NCBI GenBank assembly: GCA_018806985.1 | Contig: JADANN010000370.1 | Location: forward strand, 1,780,001 to 1,844,000 | DNA length: 64,000 nucleotides | Origin: Angiostrongylus vasorum | Taxonomy: Eukaryota > Nematoda > Chromadorea > Rhabditida > Metastrongylidae | Direction: 5' to 3' | Part shown: positions 1-11,069 of the stretch, in pieces | How positions within the stretch are numbered: position 1 is the first letter of the stretch | How the letters are laid out: each line of letters begins with the position of its first letter | Program-made: the position numbers and the translations under genes | The notes under the pieces: generated by a model | Told to the model about the DNA's origin: nothing | What the model saw: only the letters and a program-made list of their open reading frames with translations | The model's database searches: none

Positions 1-480
1 AAGCTTCAAAGCTTCTACTTCGCCATTTGTTTTCACTAGTTTTTTTTTCGCCTCGAAGCAACAGAAAACTTCTTGCAAATTTTATAATAGCACTAAAGTG
101 CGAGAAAAGACTGGGCGAGCGATGGTGACAGGGAAGAGGAGGACTTTCTAATCTCTTCACTATTTCCTAATTTCATCCTATTTTTCCTTCAAAACACTCA
201 ATAATCGTACTATACAATTTTGACGAAGGACTCAAATATAAACGATCTTTCCGCACTTTTTTCAGATTAGGAAACAATGTCGAGCTCTCGATGAAATAAA
301 GGAAGTAAAATAAATAAGCTATACTCAAGAGTGGCTTAGGTGTGAAGAAAATACACAAAGCGGAAATGGACAGATAACACACCTACACATGTAGACACAA
401 AGATGAGCATGCGCACACACTTATACACAAACACATGCACATTTCATTCACGGAGACGAGCACGAACCTGGACCTGCTCA
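1..480. other. AT-rich leader of the window, no gene seen
   Basis: No coding signal or repeat was recognised before the CA microsatellite. The minus-strand open frame at 173-382 is hydrophobic, unrelated to anything I know and typical of AT-rich chance frames. Confidence 0.5.
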
Positions 481-485
481 CCTAC

Positions 486-486
486 A

Positions 487-549
<63 letters not shown>
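486..549. repeat. (CA)n microsatellite
   Basis: An almost uninterrupted CA dinucleotide array, with a few CATA interruptions at its left edge. It produces artificial Thr-His frames on the plus strand and Cys-Val frames on the minus strand. Neither is a gene. Confidence 0.95.
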
Positions 550-550
<1 letters not shown>

Positions 551-872
551 ACATGCACGAATGAATGAGAGGAAACGAATCAAAAGCAAGAAGTCTGCAG
601 TCCACTTGAATGCGGGGTGAAACAAAAATAAAAAAAATAGCTGTAGGACTACGAATGCGTATCCTAAGCGTGAATTCATTAATGATTACCTCAAGGCGGA
701 GTTTCTTTATGATGACGGTAATTCAAGAAAAACAAGTACCGATCTCATAACTATCTATGGAGTGGTATGGATTCTCGAAAAACAGCATTTTTTTTTATCA
801 ATCTCTCTGTTGTTCTTGAGTACAATAAGCTTGTATAATGAAACAGAACCCTTATAAATCGTCTATGATTAA

Positions 873-1154
873 CAAGGGTAGTGAGTACGGCAGTGCTTAG
901 AGGTGCTCTACGAAAACAATGGTCTCTGGTTTGATCAAGCACTCCGGGTTTACCAAATCTTTGACCCATCCGAGATTTGCAAATTAGCACAAGACTGCCT
1001 AGGACTGAGCAGCACTCACATCATAAATCAGCAGGCCACCGGATGAAAATGTATGGGCCAGATATACTTTGAATCACCTTTATGATGCTTGGTGAAGTCG
1101 AGGGCATGGCGCATTCCTCAGGAATTGATCAAAAGCAAAAGCCTTATCCTTTAC
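873..1154 (+). mobile_element. SINE-A copy, tRNA-derived, degenerate
   Basis: The head carries a degenerate A box (GCAGTGCTTAGAGGTGC) and a B box (GGTTTGATCAA). The body matches the family: CAGGCCACC, a GCTTGGTGAAGTCGAGGGCATGG segment split here by small changes, and a 3' end reading GGAATTGATCAA then TTATCCTTTA. SINE-A is the most frequent repeat in this window. Such elements are transcribed by RNA polymerase III from the internal A and B boxes and are moved by a partner LINE. The assignment rests on comparison with the other copies in the window. Confidence 0.75.
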
Positions 1155-1159
1155 CATAT

Positions 1160-2335
1160 TATAGTTGGTAAAGTAGGTATTAAGCATTTAATATTACAGT
1201 GGTTCTTTTTTCCCTCATGCGTATTATAAGGAATATTGTCGACTGCACATTCTACGACTAAAGCTTTTCATTTCTGTCATTTCCGCATAGCAGATGCCAC
1301 AGTATTTTTTTATATGCCTGGTGTTTTTTGCCAACATAGCATGTTTTTTCTCTTTGGAGATCTGAGCCATTTGTCCCGCTGTGCTTCCACGTCATCATAG
1401 TAGTTAGTCATAGACAAAACTTTGTGGATTGAAAAAGATTTGCCATCTCACGGTTTCGGACTTGACGCTTCTAGAAGAATAGTGTGGACAATGACATCGG
1501 TTTATTTTCAGCTGCAAATACAAGTAGAAATGGCGAATTCTTAGAATAGGCATTAGTACCGTGGCAGGATAAACCAGCTCGAAAATCGCTATCTGGTATT
1601 CGAAAATAGTCATTGCCAAGGTGAGCTTGAGATCTTTAAAGGATTTTCCCGAAAGGTGAGTGTTAGCAATGACCCTTTCATTTGCTTACGATCCTCTTAC
1701 CGATATCATCCATCCCTCATTCATACTTAGCGCCCTCTCACGCATTACTATGTGACGAAATACGACTTGATGATGAGAAGTATAAGTTGCACTTTGAGTA
1801 GTTCCCCTTTCACAAAAATACTATGAGAGAACCATTAACTGTTTCCTTAATAGAAACAAATCTTCTTGAACGTCGTGACACTACTGAGCTCCTTCTAGAA
1901 CCTAAGACAAAAACTACAATACATTTAACGCCTTCAACCAAATATACATCCGATTTCTGAAATACCGTACCTAGAAAAAACCGAGGAAACGCCAAAGCGT
2001 TGTAGATTAGAAGCTTAACAAAGTTAAAAAAAGTCCAACGTTACAGCACAGGTTAAGGACCTACTGTGTTTTAATACAATTCATGAAAGGAATGCACAAT
2101 CAAAAACTTCTAAAACTGTCGTAGAAACTCATGGATCCTTCCCAGACTGAACACCGCTTATCTCAAAACAGTGCAATCAACGTATTCTACGCTAAAGCTT
2201 TTGTTTGTTTGTTTTTCTCTTCAAAAAAGCTCATAATTCAAATTAATAAGTACTTGATGACGATTAAATATGAACAGATTACGTCACTCACGTATCCATC
2301 CGTCCGTTCGTAAGTATATCGCACCGAGAGCAAGC
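1160..2335. other. Unassigned AT-rich DNA
   Basis: I see no coding exon, RNA gene or repeat matching the families elsewhere in the window. Short minus-strand frames at 1404-1619 and 1810-1995 lack codon-usage or domain support. Confidence 0.4.
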
Positions 2336-2470
2336 ACAGAAAAATGGGCGTGGCAGGCGCAGCGGCGCAGGAGAGCGGCGTGGCTGACGTGAGAAAAAAC
2401 CGTGCGGCAAAAGAACCCAACACGAATGCGCGCGCGCGCGCGTGCACAGATCTACCAGCTGGGAAACTGG
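2336..2470. other. Locally GC-rich patch with (CG)n run
   Basis: GC-rich segment with GGCGCAGCGGCGCAGG and a CGCGCGCGCGCG run, unlike the AT-rich surroundings. Overlapping frames exist on both strands (2344-2565 plus, 2238-2594 minus) but none has a recognisable domain. It could be a promoter-proximal or first-exon region of a gene not otherwise visible, or a low-complexity patch. Confidence 0.35.
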
Positions 2471-2599
2471 CTGGAAAAAAAGCGATGGTGTTTAAACCAA
2501 ATACGAGATCGTTCGAGAAGAATTGCGCATATGCGCAAGTTCCTATCCATAAAACATTTTCGTGAACATAAAAACAAAGCTGATATTGCGGCATAAGCG

Positions 2600-3195
2600 A
2601 AATTACAACGCTGAACGAATAAAAATCTCACATGCTCAAGTGGGGTGAGAGGGGACCGGGTGAGAAATTCCGATTGTCGGCCGACTTACATTTGCTCGCA
2701 AGATGAAGAGATGATAAAGAAAAGTGTGAAGAGGAACAGATGACGAAAAAATAGGAAGGAAAACATGAAGTTTATAAATATCTCTTGATGATGCACCGTA
2801 ATATTTGTATCGTTCTTTTTAATATCAAATTTATGTTTTGTTATGGAATTTGGTTTCTTCGATAAACAGGTTAGTGTTTTAATACTACTCGTTATGACTG
2901 ATGTGAGAGAGGAGGTGGGACTTTGGCTACCAAATCGAGGCGCTCGTTGACCTATTCACGTAGCAGACCGAAATCCTAGATCTTTTTTCCCAAATCTTTA
3001 AGTTTGCTTAATTTTTTATGCTAAGAAAAATTGGCGAAATTTGACAAAATCGAGTATGAAATCCGATCTTCTTAAAACTGGAACAAAATGGTTGCCAAAC
3101 CTTTCGATCACACGGTTCAATTTTCGGAAAAAATCGAGACTGACACGACATTAGCAAAAATCGTAAGTAGGAAATCCATTTTATAAAAACAGGGA
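2600..3195. other. Unassigned AT-rich DNA
   Basis: Nothing recognised on either strand. Confidence 0.4.
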
Positions 3196-3197
3196 AG

Positions 3198-3258
3198 GCT
3201 CTCGGTGTTCAATGTCGTTCTTTATTAATGCGCCATGCATTCGGCTCTATTCGTAACT
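3198..3258 (-). mobile_element. SINE-A 3' fragment
   Basis: Contains the family 3' sequence in reverse: CTCGGTGTTCAATG followed by ATGCGCCATGCATTCGGCTC, matching the same part of the copies at 18.1 kb and 49.7 kb. Only the 3' end is present. It abuts the PLE fragment that starts at about 3276. Confidence 0.6.
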
Positions 3259-3347
3259 CTGTTGTTCTCTTTTTTACAGCAATTGCGAGGTTGTTATTCA
3301 GCACACGTTTACTTCCTAACAAATATAACACATACAACACAACGGTA

Positions 3348-3386
3348 GGTGACGTTTCGGCAGTATCGCCTTCCTCAGAGCCTGGA
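3348..3386 (-). ncRNA. Hammerhead-ribozyme-like motif of PLE fragment
   Basis: On the minus strand the core reads CTGAGGA, an extra A, then a stem II of GGCG/TGCC around the loop ATAC, then GAAACGTC. This matches the motif in the composite element except for the N7 position. Stem I is weak here (GGCT against ACCT), so activity is doubtful. Hammerheads at PLE ends are established knowledge; this call is by pattern. Confidence 0.6.
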
Positions 3387-3612
3387 AGGGTACACTAATA
3401 TGTAATTTACTAGGTCAAACGTTCCAACAACGCAAACAGAAGGATGAAAATCTGAACAATAATTACACGATCACCGGCTTCTCGAAAAACCCACCGTTTT
3501 TATCTGTTTTCCACCAAGGAAGAACAGCCGCTTAGAATCGCATATGGTTCATTACTGCACCATCCCACATGAAAAATCAGTTCTGAGATATGGAGCTAGA
3601 TCACGTGTTATC

Positions 3613-3888
3613 TCAGGGGCATTCTTCCCTACTATTCATTCTCGGATTTTTGGAATTTATCCAAAAAGTCTCGAGAAATTTGCGCTTTGGTGTTTTAGTC
3701 TCCCGTTCGAGGATAGCGACTTTTAAATCAAATTCTTCTCCGCTGTGTTTTTGTATCCTATGCGTGCCTAGTGGCGCGCCTTGTTTTGACTTTCGTTCAC
3801 CACCTAGGTGTTCTTTTATGCGGATACATATTATTCGTAACATAATATTCCCTCTATTCTTAACATCGTAGAGGGATTGAGGGCACAT
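3613..3888 (-). pseudogene. PLE GIY-YIG endonuclease, C-terminal remnant
   Basis: A truncated reading frame with the C-terminal half of the GIY-YIG nuclease of the PLE. Only the part from CIRIKEHLGG onward is conserved; the preceding residues are unrelated. It is not expected to be functional because the reverse transcriptase and the catalytic GIY and YIG segments are absent. It ends at NSREECP, where the intact relative continues for about 15 residues. Confidence 0.85.
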
Positions 3889-3897
3889 TTATCTTAT

Positions 3898-4040
3898 GCA
3901 ATGATTTACAGAGGTCTGCCAATGCCTCAATTTAGTGCTTTTTATCTTCTCAAATAAGTCTGCTACCAATTTGTCGACCCACTCCAGAGACGTAGAACGC
4001 TTGGTTAGGCTCAGTCGCTGAATCGAACAGGTGGCCTGCA
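3898..4040 (-). mobile_element. Possible SINE-A fragment, degenerate
   Basis: The stretch AAATAAGTCTGCTACCAATTT followed by GTCGACCC and, further on, CTGAATCGAACAGG resembles the minus-strand order of SINE-A body and B box (compare ACAAGTCTGGTACCAATTTG at 49.8 kb). The A box region is not recognisable. Confidence 0.4.
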
Positions 4041-4049
4041 TGTGAAAAA

Positions 4050-5890
4050 TTGTAGATGTAAAAAATTAATATAAAATCACTTTTTCGGAACACACGTCAC
4101 AAAAACCAGAAACATTACGATGTAGCAGCTTTCTTTAATAGTTTTTGAGAAATGTTAAACTTGCTGGTAGCTTGCGTAGTGAGCTATCCTCTGAGAATTG
4201 TTGTCTACGACAAATGAAGGTTATTTTACTAGTTTTTTTCTACAAAACACGGAATCTGCCTGCTACAGTGTCGATAACCCTATCGTTATTGTCATCGATA
4301 TTCAGACACTTACCATCCACAATTAGACCATGTGAAAACGTTTGAAAAAAAGTGAAAAGATAAAAGAAGTGAGAGCTGAAAAGTCTTCTCAAATTCCTCA
4401 TATCACATGGGTAAGCTTCTAGAAAATTGAATGAAAAACTAAACACTGCAGGAGGTGAAATTGTTTTCTAGGAGATCGATAAAGTTTGTAAACGTTTTTT
4501 TTCAAGTTTAAAAAAAATCCCCGGCAAAATCACATTTGAATGAATGTAGATTTGATAACTCATCATCTACGACACAAAGACATCTTTAGTTTAACCATTT
4601 ATTGTGTGAAATTTTTTCGTCAATTGATGTTCTTCAAAGGCTATAAAGATATGGAAACGAACCAGAAGAAGTATATCGAATAAAAAAAAGCTCTTTGCGA
4701 AGACTTTTTTCCTTCCAATCTGAGAACTGGATGGTGTGGACGAGTTTGGCCGAATAAGTTGTCGTCGCCATCACTCCTGGATAAAGTAAAAACGGTTCTG
4801 TTGGGATGAAAAAAGTCCGGAAAACCATCAAACGTTATGAATAACGCATAGCGCAGTCTTTGTCGAACTCGTCCGTAATTGGTCAGATTCCGTCGTGGAG
4901 TGTGCACTCGCCTTCACAACCAGTCAGACAACTTGGCCACGATGTGCTGCTGCTCATCACCATGACCAATAGCGGGTATGTGTCATCGCATTGTCCATTA
5001 TATCAACGGACGTATTAGTTGTTAAAGTTTTTCTTTGTGATAAGTTCCTTGTGTGAATAACGCTGACCGTCATCCAATTAGCCAAAAAAACTAATGAAAG
5101 ACGGTAAAACATTGGGAAAAAATACGCTCTTCTGGTCTGCCACTTTTTTTTGTGGATGAATAAAATCCTTCACGGATGAAGAACTGACTTGTTCACCTAC
5201 TCAGCACTCCCTCGGTGTCTCGCCTTCATGAGTTGTGCGGACGAGCTCCAGAACTACATTCCGTCCGAATGGCGCATGCTCCTGGTTGGGCAATATTTTT
5301 TCTCTAGAACTTCAAAAAACCTTTCCATGCCGTTTTCATTTTGTCACGATCGAGGCAGTCATCAGCTTCATGGATCAGAACAAGGTTGCTTGCTGCCTTA
5401 AATGGTTACCTGTGTTGATTAACTGTTAGATAAGCTAGAGCATCAGGATGGTGATGTGAAATTCGTTCCCAGGATGGAGGGCTCTGTCGATTGGCGGATG
5501 ACCTATATTGTGCACATAGCAGTTCGACACTGGAACATCCACCCTGTTCGCCACCATGAGCTATTCAACCGTGTACCGCCATGTTAGGGGAAAAGAAAAC
5601 AAGGAAAAAGTGGAGCGCACTAGTTCAGCGCTCTACTACTGGTTTGGCACCACACTGTGTCGCAAAAACTAGCTTGTGATATGGACAATGAAACAAATAG
5701 AACAGTATAAGAGATCAAATGTGAATGGGTAGAGAACTGTTACTGGATGACAGAAAAAGGGAGCAAGCAATACGGAACGAAATTAACCGCCTAAATTTTT
5801 TATCAGCAAGTCCCTTTTTTCACAAGGCAATGCTCTTGACATCTGACGTGTTGAATGTTTTGAAAGAATAAAAAAGTGAAAAATTCTTCG
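4050..5890. other. Unassigned DNA
   Basis: No recognised repeat or gene. The segment around 4840-5560 is less AT-rich and contains short frames on both strands (4641-4907 minus; 5189-5401 and 5235-5429 plus), but I find no domain and no conserved splice-flanked exon. It could be an old, unrecognisable transposon. Confidence 0.35.
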
Positions 5891-5962
5891 GAAAGGACCA
5901 ATGAAGTCCAAGGAATGGCACATCCCTAGGTGATTGATTAACGCCGAACGCCCCCTTTTTAT
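5890..5962 (+). mobile_element. SINE-A 3' tail fragment
   Basis: AATGAAGTCCAAGGAATGGCAC, split by small differences from the family, is followed by GATTGATTAACGCCGAACGC, the 3' end of SINE-A. The head is missing. Confidence 0.5.
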
Positions 5963-6400
5963 CATTTTCATGAAAAAAAACAGAATAGACACAAAGAGGT
6001 TGATGTGATGTTTAACAAGTTAACGATAAAATGAGAAAGATAAAACTCAAAAGTTCTCCATTTATATTTTGTATATTTAAGCAATGTTCGCCAAAACTTT
6101 TTATGACCACAACAGGTCTGACGTTAGTTTTCATAAAAAATCCTCGGCCAAGTTCCTAGAATCAGTAACGTTTAGAAAAAAACAATGACAATCCAGCTAC
6201 CAATTATACCTGAAATGCAGAAAAGAAAAAGTTTCTATTCAAAATTTAATGAAAACTAGCATACCTGGCAGATTACGAAGGGCTCGTAATGAACGGAAAC
6301 TAAGAAGGATTTGGGTTAAACAGGGAATAAAAATGAATCTTTTCGATTTAACACATATTTAAATAATTGCCGCTTACATGAGGTTGATAAATAGACTTAT

Positions 6401-6442
6401 TGGGCTAACGTTTCGACGTCTTCATCTTCATCAGAGCAGATC
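6401..6442 (-). ncRNA. Hammerhead-ribozyme-like motif, canonical core
   Basis: On the minus strand: GCT, CTGATGA, an extra A, stem II GATG/CGTC with loop AAGA (one T-G wobble), GAAACGTT, AGC. CTGATGA is the canonical hammerhead core. Stem I is short (GCT with AGC). Stem III is reduced to the A-U and C-G closing pairs, as in minimal type I hammerheads, which usually need a dimer to act. Confidence 0.68.
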
Positions 6443-6476
6443 ATCCGAGTCGGTGGTCCACAGTTGCATCCGATCA

Positions 6477-6516
6477 TCTGCTCTGTTGAAGACGAAGGCG
6501 TCGAAACGATAGCCGA
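6477..6516 (+). ncRNA. Hammerhead-ribozyme-like motif
   Basis: Plus strand: GCT, CTGTTGA, an extra A, stem II GACG/CGTC with loop AAGG, GAAACGAT, AGC. The core has T in place of the invariant A6, so this copy is probably inactive. Stem II is fully paired and differs from its partner by a T-G to C-G change. Confidence 0.6.
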
Positions 6517-6559
6517 ATAAATCTGTTTATCAACCTCCTGTAAGCTCAACAATTTAAGT

Positions 6560-8075
6560 ACATGTTGATTATTTTCCTGCTGAGCTTAGAAGACGGTCGG
6601 TTTGAAAACTTCTTTTGACTGTTTTTAATCATTCCTAAAGCGTTGTTCTTGAAGATTAGCTCGTAAGACTGAAAACTCGTTCATGGTACTAGGAATCACT
6701 TGGCAGTTCTAAGTTCTGCTCAAGTTTACTCTAGGCCTTTCCTAAGTGTTTGACGAGTACTGAAAGAAAAAGACTAGAAAGTTAAACTTCAAAGTGAGTT
6801 TTTATAGTTTCACAGTTGACATAGCAACCAAGTGTTTAATATCAGATTAGCAATATCGATGAACGAAGTGCTACAAAAATAACGTGCCTCTGAACATTGT
6901 TCGTTTCCTTGCTTTTTAATTTAAATAACTCTTTTATCACATCGAAATAAAATTATTGCGAAACAGAGAAATCACATTTGAACATTTTCATATAAATATC
7001 GGTTTCATTCGTTCCACTTTACAATTTCTAGCAGAAAACGAGGATTCCTTTTACATTCCGCTAGTATTTTCACACGAATAACAAACGAGTTTCGCTTTGT
7101 CAGACTTCGGAAATCTATGGAAAAAGTGAATTTTTCGCCAAACTTGTAGATTTCTTCCTTTTGCCTATTTCGGGCTCATTGTTACAAAAATGCGCTAGAT
7201 TTTCTTTCTCACAAACATTGCTTAAGCTGACAAAAAAAATCCTGTTCTTGAAGGGAAAGCCGTCACCTTCCTTCCTCCACAAAGTTTGCTTTTTCTCATA
7301 AAACGCACGAGTAAAAGGAAGTTCCTTTATCTTTGCCCGGAAGAAAATGATTTCACAAGAAGTTTTTCGTTTCTCACCGATGCTCTAAATGAATTCTTTC
7401 AACGATATAAGATCATGTTTTTCTTCAGCTTTTTTTCACTCACCTTGCCGAAATTTCTCCACGCTAGCTTGTCATATAAATGCACAGTAAAAAGCAAAAC
7501 CAGTACTGCTGGAGCTATTTCAAGAATCCTTCGCGCACAAACTATGAAATAGAAAAAAACCAAACATTCTGACTTAAGTACACAATTTCAAGCCACTAAA
7601 CAATGCGCAGGTGAAGCTGCAAAGATGACTACGGAGATTTCAGACTGCTACTGTATAATGCAGTGCGAACGACCACTACCAGAAGAGTGATATCTATAGA
7701 AAGAATAGATATCAATGAAGAAAACACTAAGATATTGAGCGTAGACTATAAGGTCCGGTTTGTAAGCAAACTTAAACAACGTTATTTTACCAAAGACATT
7801 TACGAATGACTTAACTGTTATGAAAGCATTTTAATCTCTCAATAAATGTTAACCCAGTAAGAATAGAGCATACTTCACTGTTTATTTACTAAACCTAAAG
7901 TTTCAGCAGAACTCGTCTTTCAGACCTTTGAAAGCTCAAGTTGATACAAACCTGTCAGCTACATACCGCCGTAATCGCAAAAGCAAAACGATAAAGCCTA
8001 GATTTTAATCGCGTTGGTGATAGGTTCTTCGGATACTCATCGTCCTCCATGAGCCTTACACGGATTGTTGAGACT
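6560..8075. other. Unassigned AT-rich DNA
   Basis: Nothing recognised. A 7286-7552 plus-strand frame is Lys/Phe/Ser-rich and looks like AT-rich noise. A small perfect hairpin (9-base arms) lies at about 7687-7712. Confidence 0.4.
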
Positions 8076-8403
8076 GACCAAGCAGACTTCGGGTACGGTG
8101 TACACGATCTCTCGTGAAGTGTGCGGAGACGAATACATTGGTGAAAGGACTAGACCATTGTGCGTCCATATGAAAAAATACGTCAGTAAAGTAAATGAAA
8201 TACGTACTCGTAGAACATGGAGATACGACGGAGAAGATTTTGAAGTAAATGTTACCTCTCTCGCTCAGGAATCGAAGACTTTAGCGCGCAAAACTTCCGA
8301 GGCATTATGGACAAATTCCAAAAATCCAAAGTGGAGCGCAAGTAGGATGCTTCGTTATCGTCCATCACCTCATATAATAATTAAGATTGATATTTTGATG
8401 TGA
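8065..8403 (+). pseudogene. PLE GIY-YIG endonuclease remnant
   Basis: About 112 codons. The first eight are probably not native. The GIY-like TVYTI and the DEYIGE motif are present, and the order of conserved blocks is intact. Linker residues between CVHMKKY and GEDFEV are highly diverged (RTRRTWRYD replaces the usual GTHRIQKHS). No reverse transcriptase lies upstream. Dead fragment. Confidence 0.8.
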
Positions 8404-8720
8404 CAGAAGCACATTGTTCAGCCATGTGAACCCTGTGTGGTTGGCGTCCAAGTAGAATCTTAGTGGAAGACTCGTAGAAGGCGATGAGTGAGTGAAGAAG
8501 CTATTTTGTTCCTAATGTGGTTAAAATCTAGGATTTGTTATTCTGATGTTCTGGTAACCGAGGTATTTAGTTGACCAGATTGCAGTCAACTTGACCTTTC
8601 CTAGCTCTGAAGCAGGCAAAATCCACCAAAACGTTAGCCTTCGTGAATAAACACTAAAGAAACAACCACGTGCGTGCTTATCAAGAAAGCAGCGAATTAT
8701 TGAACAGTGATGTTAATAGG
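8080..8720 (+). mobile_element. Penelope-like element, 3' fragment (subfamily 2)
   Basis: Plus-strand frame 8065-8403 contains SGTVYTISREVCGDEYIGE, the GIY-YIG start, then CVHMKKYVSK, GEDFEVNVTSLAQESKT and EALWTNSKNPK, an older version of the PLE endonuclease C-terminus. After the stop come about 200 non-coding bases, a degenerate hammerhead (GCTCTGAAGCAGGCA at 8606) and the terminal GAATAAACA...GCTTATCAAG sequence. A tail with the same layout recurs at 50.06-50.48 kb, so I call this a second PLE subfamily. Confidence 0.82.
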
Positions 8721-9360
8721 AAGTCGAGCTTGGGAATCAGAGCAAAAATGATTGTAGTGCATGATTATGCTGTGAAATTTCCTCTAAACAGAAATGAAAC
8801 AGAGCTAACCACTCTTTATAACATATTTTATAGGAAATCAATTTGAGAGTTTAGTGACAGCTGAGTTTGAGCAGCCTTGAAACCTAGGCTATTTTGTTAC
8901 TTTATTTTCTACTATCCGAGCTGAGCTAAGAGGGAAGAAAATCCAGTTAGTTTGGATTTGTTCCTCTTGGACTTGGGCATAATGGAGTGAAAATGCGGTG
9001 TACTTCAATCTGTTTCGATCCGAATTGGACCTTATCAGACAAAATATTCGAATGGATCAGTTGCTGATATCCGAACGCTCGTCTTTTGAGAAAAAAAGAT
9101 CGAAATTTCTTTCATAGGAGGGAAGACAATATAGCGGGAAGATGAACCAACTTCGCGGCTTTCAACTGATAGTTGGTGCCGTCACGGACAACTTACTCGA
9201 TCACAACTGTGGTGATACGTTGAACCATAAATGCAACGGAAAAACGCGTCGATGACAAATTATTGATAACTATTCAACATTCTGCAGTATGGATCAAACA
9301 GATGGCACTATTTAACAAAGAGCAAAAAAACAGTGCTAGTGGTTAAAGGAGGTCCAGCAG
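8720..9360. other. Unassigned AT-rich DNA
   Basis: Nothing recognised on either strand. Confidence 0.4.
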
Positions 9361-9369
9361 GCCTGTATT

Positions 9370-9765
9370 TGCTTTACTTGATACTTGATACTTGAACGGC
9401 CCGTCCTCACTAGTTGTGCGGGTCCCAGCATAATCACCATTTCTCGGAGGCTTGCTGGTTAAGCCACTGTGGTTCCTTGGAATCCCGAGGACAGCCTGGC
9501 CAAAGTCTGCCCCAGGTCGTCACCACGACGGGCAATCACAGCCCTAGTGGATCAGAAGGAGATTTGCCAACACGCGACTTTGATATCAGGACGGTGGTGG
9601 ATTCTGGTACTGGTTTACTCTTAGCTAGGCTTCCTAATGGAAACGCCGGACTTGTTCTCAGCTTGGGAGACCCTGTCGGGAGAACGAATCCCCCGCTGTA
9701 CATCGTAGTCCGACCCGACACCAAGGAACACCTCCAGCCACGATGAGGCGGTAAACCGTTGGGAG
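9370..9765 (-). repeat. Dispersed repeat R1, copy 1
   Basis: GC-richer segment that recurs inverted at 33.38-33.55 kb: CCTGGGGCAGA, CTTCTGATCCAC and ACCAGTACCAGAATCCACCAC in the minus-strand reading match that copy. At its left (3') end, TACTTGATACTTGATACTTG is a run of 7-base units, as seen in the 3' tails of RTE-type LINEs and their SINEs. The plus-strand 110-codon frame here is an antisense accident. It may be part of an RTE 5' UTR or a SINE; I cannot decide. Confidence 0.6.
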
Positions 9766-9769
9766 GGTA

Positions 9770-10555
9770 TTTGCTTTAAGTTTAATTATAGAACAAACGT
9801 TCGCCCCATGTGAACATTGTAGAATAACCAAATATAATTTTGTTAATTTTAATAACGCTGTTGGATGTGAGAGCACTTTTTTTCGATCGATCTTATAAAT
9901 CATATTTTGTTGTTGTGAAGATTTCCAGCCCAATTTTACAATAGAAATATTTCCCTTTTCCACCCTCCTCCTCACGGCTAAGTGTTTGCTATCTCATGGT
10001 TCTTAGAACTTGTTCCTAGATGTCGAACCATTCAGTGCTGGAGTTCAGTCTTATCACATTACTTTTTAAAGTTAGGAAGAGGTCGACACTACAGTCCAGA
10101 GGTAAGACTAAGACTAAAATTTTGCAATGACAGAACTCGGCTAGATATCCGGCCCGCCTTCTCCCTGCAGAACGTGGTGGTCTTCAAATCCGCTGTGTGA
10201 GCACAGAGCAGTCGTTCTCGTATATTGTAATAACCTTTATAACTTATAATCCCACTAGTCATCGCGTAACTTAGGCCAGCACCACTTAAGTTTTTCATTC
10301 GTCTTTGCCTAAGGACGCAGCTACCTAGACAGATTCACACCACCAATGGTACAAGCAGTCTCACGATTTTCGTAGTAGACGATTTACTTTCGTTACCTTC
10401 GACAAGAAGATAGCTATGAGTCGCCGAGATCGGCTTGGCGTAGCAGCGCTCCTAGTAGGGTATACCGACTGAGATTTCGAATTCTTTTCCGGCATGAACA
10501 AGCGTACTGGGAATTGAACCTAAGAAGTGTACCTCGCAGTTTGACACCTACATAC
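9770..10555. other. Unassigned DNA
   Basis: No repeat or gene recognised. Short frames on both strands (9658-9975 minus, 9982-10200 plus, 10089-10298 minus) have no domain. Confidence 0.4.
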
Positions 10556-10559
10556 GTTT

Positions 10560-11065
10560 CAGTTGTAGCAAAACCGCAAATTCGGGTGGAAAAAAAGGTT
10601 CCGCTCGACATGTGCTAAATTTCTAACCAGATAATACACTGCTATAAAACTCTGATTGCAAACGGCGAACCTAGAGAAATCCGCAGTAATGATTAAAATG
10701 CTGCCGGGCACTCTAAGACATCGCTCAGTTCGAAACCACTTGTACGACTTTCTGTTCACAATGAAAAATTTTATAATTTGCCCTAACGGAAGAGACGGTG
10801 ACTGCATGAGTTCTGTGTAACTAATTTCTTGTAAAGCGCATGAGGGCGAATATGTTGACGAAGCGAGTCGGTAATGCAGTGTGCTCATAAAAGGCAACAG
10901 ATTTTGAAATGAAAGTCACCATCGTTACTCGAGGATCTAAAGCTTCTGCGCGCAAAACTCTCGAGACATTCTCAATAAATTCTAAAAATCTTAAGATGAA
11001 CTACTGGGATGAATTTCTTGTTTTTAGGTGTGATCACACAATATCTCAGAATGGTTTTTTTTGCC
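10560..11065 (+). mobile_element. Penelope-like element, internal/3' fragment
   Basis: In broken plus-strand frames one can read SVRNHLYDFL and then ICPNGRDGDCMSS, matching RNRLYDRLC and ICPYGRGCDCMSS of the composite element. A GEYVDEA remnant of the YIG motif follows, then KVTIVTR, SARKTLETFSINSKNLKMN and finally a trace of the 3' UTR. Stops and frameshifts interrupt it throughout. The left boundary is uncertain because similarity fades before about 10690. Confidence 0.75.
10909..11035 (+). pseudogene. PLE endonuclease C-terminal remnant
   Basis: MKVTIVTRGSKASARKTLET and FSINSKNLKMN correspond to the last part of the PLE GIY-YIG domain. The ATG is only the first Met in frame and is not a native start. 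A stop in the upstream piece and several frameshifts separate this from the earlier part of the domain. Confidence 0.7.
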
Positions 11066-11069
11066 TGAG

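Larger units (their letters stand above)
3276..3895 (-). mobile_element. Penelope-like element, 3' fragment
   Basis: Reading leftward on the minus strand this holds the C-terminal part of a PLE endonuclease, then about 240 bases of 3' non-coding sequence, then the hammerhead-like motif and terminal sequence shared with the composite at 59-63 kb. The protein part (3613-3888) includes CIRIKEHLGGERK, PLGTHRIQKHSGE and ETFWINSKNPRMNSREE, which align residue for residue with the copy ending at 59303. The YIG part of the GIY-YIG domain and everything upstream are missing or scrambled. A SINE-A fragment lies at each end. Confidence 0.88.
6355..6560. repeat. Palindromic element with two hammerhead motifs
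   Basis: An imperfect inverted repeat. The well-matched arms are 6381-6444 and 6472-6535, and similarity extends outward to about 6355 and 6560. Only about 27 bases separate the arms. Each arm carries a hammerhead-like motif, minus strand on the left and plus strand on the right, followed by a GAATAAAT-type and TTATCAACCT-type terminal sequence. The terminal sequence matches the pair at 24.8-25.3 kb and resembles the PLE tail at 8.6 kb. It looks like two PLE-type 3' ends fused head-to-head with nearly no body. Confidence 0.8.

Noticed and set aside
435..679. Open frames over the CA repeat
   Set aside because: They are translations of a dinucleotide microsatellite (Thr-His or Cys-Val) and not genes.
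7687..7712. Small perfect hairpin with 9-base arms
   Set aside because: Short AT-rich palindromes are expected by chance in 64 kb and nothing around it supports a function.
9414..9746. 110-codon plus-strand frame
   Set aside because: It lies in repeat R1, whose other copy does not keep the frame, so it is probably accidental.
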